Assembly (NCBI RefSeq): GCF_033546915.1
Contig: NZ_CP137850.1
Location: 806,001 to 870,000 of the forward strand
DNA length: 64,000 bases
Direction: 5' to 3'
DNA from: Mycoplasmopsis verecunda
Lineage (GTDB): Bacteria; Bacillota_I; Bacilli_A; Mycoplasmatales; Metamycoplasmataceae
Part shown: piece after piece, positions 57,140 through 64,000 of the stretch
Layout: each line of letters starts with the position of its first letter
Position numbering within the stretch: the first letter of the stretch is position 1
Notes under the pieces: generated by a model
Told to the model about the DNA's origin: nothing
What the model saw: the letters and a program-made list of their open reading frames with translations, nothing else
Databases searched by the model: none
Made by a program: the position numbers and the translations under genes

Positions 57140-57171
57140 AAGAAAAATTCTGGTTAATTAAAACCAGAATT
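57140..57171 (-). terminator. Terminator of the gadC-glsA-gadB operon
   Basis: AATTCTGGTT-TTAATT-AACCAGAATT followed by TTTCTTTTT. Confidence 0.9.
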
Positions 57172-57179
57172 AAATAGAA

Positions 57180-58568
57180 CTATGTGTGTTTAAATCCACC
57201 AGATTTTTCATCAAGTGAAACAGTTGGTTTATGCACTTTAAGTTCTTGAATAGCTTTTTTAATATCGTTAATCAATATGGAAGCCATATCACGTCCAAAT
57301 CCTTGACGAACTAGCACTCTTTGCACAATAACATCTTGAGCATTTGCTGGCATTGAGTATGCTGGGACTTGTCATCCACGAACTCTTAATTTTTCAGCTA
57401 AATCATATAAATTGAAACCTAAATCAACACCTTTTTTAAATCTTCAAGTTGTTGCTGGAATACCATGTTGTGGAGAACCATCATTGATTAATCCGAAATA
57501 TCCCATTGCTTCAATTTCTTTAGCAATATATTGTGCTGTATCATAACAATTCATATGGATTTTTCTATAACCGTCTTTTCCTAATCTAAGGAATAAGTAA
57601 TATTGCGAAATAATTTGACCAGCTGGACGAGAGAAATTAATTTGGAAGACAGGCATATCTCCACCTAAGTAATTAACATGGAAAATTAATTTTTCAGGTA
57701 ATTCAGATTTATCTCTTCAAATAATTCATCCTGCTCCTAGTGGTGCTAAACCAAATTTATGTCCTGAGGCAGAAATGGATTTTACTCTAGGGACTCTAAA
57801 GTCTCATAAGATATCAGGCGCTGTAAATGGAGCTAAAAATCCTCCCGAAGCAGCATCTATATGCATATCTACATTTAATCCTGTATCTTTTTCTAGCTTA
57901 TCTAGTGCTTGCGATAATTCATAGATTGGTTCAAATGCTCCAGTAAAGGTTAATCCAAATGTTGAAACAACACCAATAGTGTTTTCATCAATGTATTTGA
58001 CCATACTTTCTGCATCCATATAGAATCTATCTTCTTCCATTGGAACTTGACGGATTTCGATATCTCAATAACGACAGAATTTTTCTCAAACAACTTGCAC
58101 TGGTCCACATACAAGGTTGGGTTTATCTGTGCTTTTTCCTTCAGCAATTCTTTTTGCTTTCCATCTTTCTAGCATTGCCATACCACCAAGCATGCAAGCT
58201 TCAGATGAACCGATTCCTGAAGTACCAATTGGTTCTTGATCTTTTGGCGCATTCCATAAATCAGCTATCATCGAAACACAACGTTGTTCTATTTCAGCTG
58301 TTTGTGGATACTCATCTTTATCAATTAAGTTTTTATTAATTGAAATATCCATTAATTCATGAACTTGTTTTTCTTCTCATGTTTGACAAAATGTTGCTAA
58401 GTTTTGTCTTGCATTACCATCTAAAAACAATTCATCTTTTACAATTTCAAGCACAGTATCAGGATCTGATTCACCATCAGGCATTTGGTATTTAGGTAGC
58501 TGAATATCAGCTAATCTTGACCCGAAAATACTGTCTTTTTCATTGTGTCTTGTTTTATGCAAAGGCAT
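57180..58568 (-). CDS. gadB: Glutamate decarboxylase (PLP-dependent)
   Basis: A 462-residue enzyme converting glutamate to GABA and CO2 while consuming a cytosolic proton. The length is close to E. coli GadB (466). PLP lysine is Lys271 in [10 protein letters not shown] and the PLP-pairing Asp is in HIDAASGG (Asp238). [18 protein letters not shown] (about 88-105) and the GadB-like C terminus GGFKHT are retained. Nine of about 11 Trp codons are TGA, so it is adapted to the host code. It is the last gene of gadC-glsA-gadB, 16 nt after glsA. Glutamate comes from the antiporter and from glutaminase. Confidence 0.96.
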
Positions 58569-58584
58569 ATTTTATTCCTTCCTT

Positions 58585-59520
58585 TTATTCGTTATCTAGA
58601 TATAAGTTAAGCTTCAATTTATTACAAAATTCTTTAATAATTTTGAATCCCCTTACACTATTACCATATGGATCTAATGGCGGGGAAAATACTGCTATTC
58701 CTAATTTTCCAGGAACTACAGCTATTAAGCCTCCGCCAACACCGCTTTTTCCAGGTAATCCTACCATATAGGCAAAATCCCCTGATCTATCGTATAAACC
58801 TTCCATAGTCATTTCAGCTAAAATATGTGGTACATTTTTGCTTGAAATGACTTGTTCTTTAGTAACTGGATTTATACCTTTATTTGCGAGTGTAGAAGCC
58901 ATAATAGCTAAATCTTTTGATGTCACTAATGTTGAACATTGTTGTGTATATACTTCACAAGCTTCCATTGGATCGCAATACATGTTACCAGCTGAATAAA
59001 GCAATCATGCAATAGCTCTATTATGAAAGTTAGTATTCTGTTCAGATGTATTAACATCATTAGATAATACAACATCACTTGACATCATTTTTCTTTGGAA
59101 ATTAAGTATCTTATTTCATCTGTCTTCTTTAGAATCAGCTTGAATTAAACTTGTTGTTGCCATTGCTCCAGCATTAACTAATGGGGATAATGGTTTATCT
59201 TTATGTAATTCTAATGCCATAACTGAATTAAATGGTAATCCAGTTGTACTTGTACCAATTTTTGATCTAACAGTGTGAGCATCAGTTTGTTCCATAGCAA
59301 GAGCTAGTGTGCAAACTTTTGATATTGACTCTATAGCAAAACCATAGTTGTCATCACCAAATGATATTACATCACCATTTACAGTTACTACTGTTGCTCC
59401 GCATAATTCTGATGGTACATTTGCTAAATAAGGAATATAACTAGCATTCTTGCCACCATTATCACTTTTGTGCTTTTTGTATGCTTCTTGCAAAGTAGTT
59501 TTGATTAATTCTAAATTCAT
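58585..59520 (-). CDS. glsA: Glutaminase (serine-dependent)
   Basis: A 311-residue glutaminase A, converting glutamine to glutamate and ammonia. The beta-lactamase-like active site Ser65-x-x-Lys68 is visible in FAIESISKVCTLALAM. NAGAMATTSLI, NNRAIAW-type FHNRAIAWLLYSAGN and GLPGKSGVGGGLIAVVPGK match the family. Start overlaps the gadC stop (TAATG). Ammonia takes up a proton and glutamate feeds GadB, as in the YbaS-GadC system of E. coli. Confidence 0.95.
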
Positions 59521-61430
59521 TAAGTCTTACTTTCAGTATCGGTGTCTGCCACATTAGAATTTGTATCAGCTGTTGTGTCCGCAACTTTAGCTTCAGTAGG
59601 TTTGTTTTGATTTAAAGTGTGAATTTTTACAGATGAATTTTGTGCTTTTGAAATTGATTTTAAAGTTTGATCATTTTGCTTTTGAATTTTCTTAAGAATT
59701 TTTTCTTCGGCTTTTTCATACATTAAACTTTCATGTCCTAGTTTAATAAGTAATAATTCTTCTTTTTTAGCTACATATTGTTTTAATTCATCAATCTTGT
59801 GTTCAATTTCTTTATCAAACATTACAATATCACCTTTGATTTTATTATCAAAGTATTGTTTAGCTAATTCATTTGTTTCGGAACCTGAATGGTTAATTAA
59901 TCCAGGTTTTGTTCCTTCTAATTCTCAAGTAAATGGAGCAAAATCACTATTAGGATCAACTCAATGTGGTTTTCTTAATGCAAGTATGATAAATGGTAGC
60001 ACACAGAATACAATTGTCACAACAACTAATATAGCAATATAGGCAGCTGTGCTTCCAATTTGAATTTGTGATGGAGGAGCAAAGCTAACAATTAATGCTA
60101 ATCCACTTCCGATTAATCCTAAACCAGCAAATATCCACATACCTATATTCTTAGGCCCAGGAATTCTATATGGTCTAGGTCTATTTGGTTGTGAATAACG
60201 TAAATATATGGCTGCCGAAAACATTAGCACATACATAATTAAGTATAAGATAGATGTTAATTGACTTAAGATTTGATATGCCGCTTCAACTGAAGGTAGC
60301 ACAACAAATAATGTTGATAAAATGGTTACAATAATCCCTTGAACCATTAATAAGTGAATTGGGATTCCACGTTTATTGGTTTTTTGGAATCATCTTGGTA
60401 AGTAACCTGCTTTAGCAACAGCTAGCATACCGACACTAGGTCCAGATACTCAGGTTACTATTCCAGCTAATACCCCAATAGCTAACATTGCAGCTAATAT
60501 AGGAGCTAATCATGGTACACCTGCTCAAGTGAATGCTTTGATGTAAGTTACTAGTAATCCTTGAGTTAAGTTAATTTCACTAGCAGGCAAGATGAATGCA
60601 ATAGCTAGTGTACCTAAAATAAAGATAAGAACTGTTACCATTGATGAAATCATAATAGCAAGTGGATAATTTTTCTTTGGATTATCTATTTCTGTAACAT
60701 GAATTGCATTCATTTCCATTCCAGCATAGAATAGGAATACTCCAGCAGCTAGAACTAATGAGTCAAATCCTTTTAATTTAGGCAACAAGTCTTGTGCATG
60801 AATTGGAATAGCTGGCTCATTTCCAGCAATTACATAAGCAAATCCGAATCCAATTAAAATTACTACAGGAATAATTGTTCCAATAATTCCACCTCATTTA
60901 GCAACTCTAGCAAATGCCTTAGTTCCAAATGATGAAAGGATTGTTGCTAATCAATAAATTATTAGCACAATGATAAGAACGAAAACTTTATTACTTGCAA
61001 TAGCCTTGGCGACTGCCGAGTCTGGCACAATATAAGCTAAAGCTACAGCACCAAATGTAAGAGCTGTTGGGAATCAAATAGTTACCTCAGCTCATAATAA
61101 GAACATAGATAAGAAAGCTAGCTTAGGTCCAAAAGCCTCACCTACTCATCTAAATACTCCACCTTTCTGTGGATATGTAGAGGCTAGTTCAGCCGCTACA
61201 ATAGCAACTGGTATTAAGAAGAATATAGCCGCAAAAACATAGTAAAACACGGAACCAAGTCCATATTCAGCTTCTGCTGGTAATCCTCTTAAACTAACAA
61301 CAGCTACTATATTCATTAAAATCAAAGCAAATAAACTTAAAGCTTTATTACTTTTTTGTTTAACACTCATTGTTGAAGTTGTGTTATTTGAAGTAGTGGT
61401 TGTTGCTTTTTTGGAATTAAACTTCCACAT
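59520..61430 (-). CDS. gadC: Glutamate/GABA antiporter of the APC family (GadC-like)
   Basis: A 636-residue membrane protein with twelve hydrophobic segments up to about residue 495. APC signatures: VAVVSLRGLPAEAEYGLGSV (first helix), GVFRWVGEAFG, FYAGMEMNAIHVTEIDNPKKNYP and RPYRIPGPKN. The order of genes and overall match point to glutamate in / GABA out exchange. After the membrane part follow about 140 residues of charged, coiled-coil and threonine-rich tail; in E. coli GadC a shorter C-terminal plug closes the channel at neutral pH. The start has a strong AAGGAGG site. First gene of the operon. Confidence 0.92.
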
Positions 61431-61509
61431 TTATACCTCCTTGTTTTATTTCGTCATCTTGACACAATAATTTTATTTTTTTACAAAGTGTTTTTTTTAT
61501 TAAAAATAA

Positions 61510-61545
61510 AAAAATATGGAAATTTTTATTTTTTTCCATATTTAT
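61510..61545 (-). terminator. Terminator of the LacI-type gene
   Basis: AAATATGGAAA-loop-TTTCCATATTT followed by TTTTATTTTT; separates the regulator from gadC. Confidence 0.88.
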
Positions 61546-62528
61546 TAATCTTTCTTTACGGATGAAATTAATTTTAAGTCAATTTCTTTTTGTTGTAAAG
61601 TTTTCTTTTCTCTTTGATTTGTTATCATATTTTCAATTTCTAGCCCTATTAAAGGGAAGTCAATGAAAATTTTGCTTGAATAAATTTTTAAATTATCATA
61701 TATTGATTGATACCCAATATCAGTTAATTTAAAGTATCTTTGATTTTGAGTAGCAAGTGAAATAAATGAATCGTGTGTAGAACAAACAACATTATTTATG
61801 TTATGTTCTTTAGCGAATGCAATGAATTCTTTTAAATCTTTTTCATTTTTTCTTGTTGAAATTTCATATTTTAAGCATTCAGCATTAGTTTCTTGACAAG
61901 CTTTTAGAAAACCGGCATAACGTTTTTCTTTTTGTCTTGTTAATAGTTTACGGTCTTGCAAGAAAAGTATTTTCTTATCATCTTCAGGTAATTGCTTATA
62001 AAAGTCCATAGTTACATCATAAAATCCCTGGATTTCATTTGGGATAATCCAACTTAATCCATCTACTTGGTAACCATAAACTACAATAGCAACATTTTCT
62101 ATTGTTCTTAAGTATTTAAATAATAAATCATCATATTCAGGTACAAAAACAACTAATGAAGTAGGTCTTCATGAAAGCATATATTTGATTGTTTCAATGT
62201 ATTCCTGTGTTGATGGGTTTGAGTAAGTAGTAATAACTCTTTTATTACTACGAGAACAAGCAGCTATAATCCCATTAATAATATATTGGTACAAACTACT
62301 TCCAAATATTGGAGCTATAGCAAATACTGATGTATCTTTTCCACGAATCATTCTTGCTCCATGGTTAGGAATATATTCATATTCTTTAACAACCGAAGCA
62401 ATTTTACGCTTAGTTTTATTAGATACATAACCCCCATTATAGTATCTAGAAATAGTAGATATAGAAACATTTGCTATAGTTGAAATATCTTTATAAGAAA
62501 TTTGTTTACTTTTCTTGTGTTCAGTCAT
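61545..62528 (-). CDS. LacI-family transcription regulator
   Basis: A 327-residue repressor type protein. The N-terminal HTH is ISYKDISTIANVSISTISRYYNGGYVSNKTKRKI followed by hinge PNHGARMIRGK in separate parts (residues about 11-70), then a periplasmic-binding-like effector domain. ATG at 62528 follows a TATAAT box by 6 nt and a 20-bp palindrome by 18 nt, implying autoregulation. LacI regulators are scarce in mollicutes. Neighbours are deoB upstream and gadC downstream; either could be its target. Effector unknown. Confidence 0.9.
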
Positions 62529-62534
62529 GCAATA

Positions 62535-62540
62535 ATTATA
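62535..62540 (-). promoter_or_regulatory. -10 box TATAAT of the LacI-type gene
   Basis: GTTATAAT 6 nt before the start codon; the message may be leaderless. The palindrome lies in the spacer region. Confidence 0.6.
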
Positions 62541-62546
62541 ACATTT

Positions 62547-62566
62547 TGTGGAAATTTTGTTCCACA
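62547..62566. promoter_or_regulatory. Palindrome TGTGGAA-N6-TTCCACA, likely operator
   Basis: Perfect 7-bp arms, 6-nt centre, placed between -35 and -10 of the LacI-type gene, a repressing position. The 15-mer TTTGTTCCACATTTT at 62556-62570 is shared with two other upstream regions. Confidence 0.6.
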
Positions 62567-62610
62567 TTTTGCCTTTTCATTATTATTCTTTAGGACTAAA
62601 AGCAAATAAA

Positions 62611-62638
62611 ATCACACTACAATATTATGTGTAGTGCG
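62611..62638 (-). terminator. Hairpin after deoB
   Basis: CACTACA and TGTAGTG arms followed by TGATTTTATTT; plausible but weak terminator. Confidence 0.6.
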
Positions 62639-62649
62639 ATAATTATTTA

Positions 62650-63840
62650 TTATACTAATTCTTCAAATACGTCATCACCTGTTTCAGTAACAATATCAAC
62701 ACCGAAGTTTCTTGCAACGATATTCCCTAATGTTCCTAATCCTGTGAAGTTAGGTAATACTCTTGGAGATTTAAATGATTTTGAGTAAATTGTAGCTGGT
62801 AAGAATTCTCTTGTGTGGTTGAATCCTGGGTATAATGGGTCATTACCGTGATCACTTGTCATGATTAATAAATCATCTTCACGCATTGCATTAATTAATT
62901 TTCCTAATTTAGCATCTAAATCAGCAATGTTTTGTGCATATCCGTGAACATTTCTTCTGTGACCGTAGTGTGAGTCAAATTGAACTAAGTTTGTAAAGAT
63001 GAATTTGTTTTCTCCATCTTGTTCAGCTAATTCGATTGTTTTATCCATTCCATCCATGTCACCATCTGAGTGAATAGCTTCTGAAATACCTTGACCTACG
63101 AAAATGTCATTAATTTTTCCAATTCCGATAACTTCAATTCCAGCTTTTTGTAATTCATTTAAAATCATTGGTCTTGGTTGGTTAGCGTAATCATGTCTGT
63201 TAAATGTTCTTGTGTAGCCTGTTTCAGGTGTACCAATAAATGGTCTAACAATAATACGTCCAACGTTTCATTCTGGTTTTGAAGAACAAATTCTTCTAGC
63301 TTCTTTACCATATCTGTAAAGATTGTCTAATCCGATTCATTCTTCATGAGCAGCAATTTGAAGCACTGAGTCATTTGATGTATAAACAATGATTGCTCCT
63401 GTATCTTTTTGTTCTTGAGCATATTCATCAATAATTTCTGTTCCTGAACCAGCTTTATTACATACAATTTTTCTTCCATCAAATGCTTTTTCTAATTCTG
63501 CAATTAAATCTTGTGGAAATCCTGTTTCAGCAAATGTAGGGAATGGAACTTCTGTTTTAATTCCCATCATTTCTCAGTGTCCTGCTAATGTATCTTTAGC
63601 ATTTGAAACTTCTTGTACTTTTGCCATGTATGCCATTGGTTCTTTTACATGGTAATTTCCGTTTAAGTTTGTAATATTACCAATACCTAATTTTTTTCAA
63701 GTATCAATTTTAAATTCTTCTACCATAGAAGCTGAACGAATTGTGTTAGCTCCATCATCTCCAAAACGTTTTTGATCGGCATCTGGTCCAATTCCTAGAC
63801 CATCTGTTACGATCATAAATACACGTCTAAATTTAGCCAT
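62650..63840 (-). CDS. deoB: Phosphopentomutase
   Basis: A 396-residue alkaline-phosphatase-superfamily mutase that interconverts (deoxy)ribose 1- and 5-phosphates, connecting nucleoside breakdown with central metabolism. Motifs: [20 protein letters not shown] (metal Asp and nucleophile region), [38 protein letters not shown] and [11 protein letters not shown] (metal Asp/His). An AAAGGAGAA site precedes the ATG. It suits the nucleoside importer and salvage enzymes found earlier in the window. Confidence 0.96.
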
Positions 63841-63901
63841 AATATTCTCCTTTAAATATATGGACGTTATAGTTATTTATAACATCGTTATTATTTTAAA
63901 A

Positions 63902-63932
63902 CTTTTTAAATATTATTTAAATATTTAAAAAG
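63902..63932. repeat. Inverted repeat upstream of deoB
   Basis: 13-bp arms CTTTTTAAATATT and AATATTTAAAAAG with a 5-nt loop, about 60-90 nt before the deoB start. AT-only, so it may be chance, a weak terminator or a binding site. Confidence 0.45.
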
Positions 63933-64000
63933 AAATATTTCCAATTTTTTACTACTATATTTAAGTATTAAATGTTTCTTTAGATAAATTAATTAGCATA

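Noticed and set aside
57180-61430. Very recent transfer of the gad operon from a standard-code bacterium
   Set aside because: Most Trp codons in gadB and gadC are TGA and base composition resembles the neighbours, so the genes have long been in a code-4 genome. Older transfer remains possible.

Overview
The window comes from a low-GC mollicute of the Mycoplasma/Mycoplasmopsis type. TGA is read as tryptophan throughout: almost every real gene only becomes full length when internal TGA codons are translated. The genome is AT-rich and has short intergenic gaps, many start/stop overlaps of the form TAATG, cysteine-poor proteins and lipoproteins with a lipobox. It encodes salvage rather than synthesis of nucleotides. 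I do not name a species. All gene ends below use genetic code 4.

Layout. 11-4599: a LemA-like protein, a large membrane protein and a GmrSD-type (DUF262/DUF1524) DNA-defence protein. 4719-7838: two tandem DHH phosphoesterases and a lipoprotein. 7880-14667: a four-gene nucleoside ABC importer (BMP lipoprotein, ATPase, two permeases). The ATPase and one permease carry large non-canonical additions. 15075-22612: an insertion-sequence graveyard. It holds two decayed IS3-family elements, one splitting a membrane-protein gene, and two 1.57-kb IS30-family copies in opposite orientation on either side of the pyrophosphatase gene ppa. 22693-28719: tRNAs and a very long SGNH-hydrolase gene whose 3' end was duplicated by an IS1634-type element. 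28780-39145: rpsI/rplM, rsmE, an ABC-F ATPase with a structured leader, a subtilase plus lipoprotein pair, a cysteine-rich protein and secA. 39304-41956: a small membrane protein with a second, intact IS1634-type element just past its stop codon. 42051-56976: ordinary chromosomal genes (hpt, deoxynucleoside kinase, greA, ruvX, alaS, mnmA, thiI, an EzrA-like gene), a tRNA cluster, a broken HNH gene and a heterodimeric ABC exporter. 57180-63840: gadC-glsA-gadB, a LacI-type regulator and deoB.

How genes fit together. The BMP importer, hpt, the deoxynucleoside kinase and deoB make a nucleoside uptake and salvage route. AlaS, MnmA and ThiI serve tRNA charging and thiolation. GadC, glutaminase and glutamate decarboxylase together form a complete glutamine/glutamate-dependent proton-consuming (acid-resistance) module. 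Such a system is very unusual for a wall-less, genome-reduced bacterium and is the strongest candidate for something undescribed here. The transporter remodelling, the cysteine-rich protein next to secA, and a 15-bp motif shared by three upstream regions come next.
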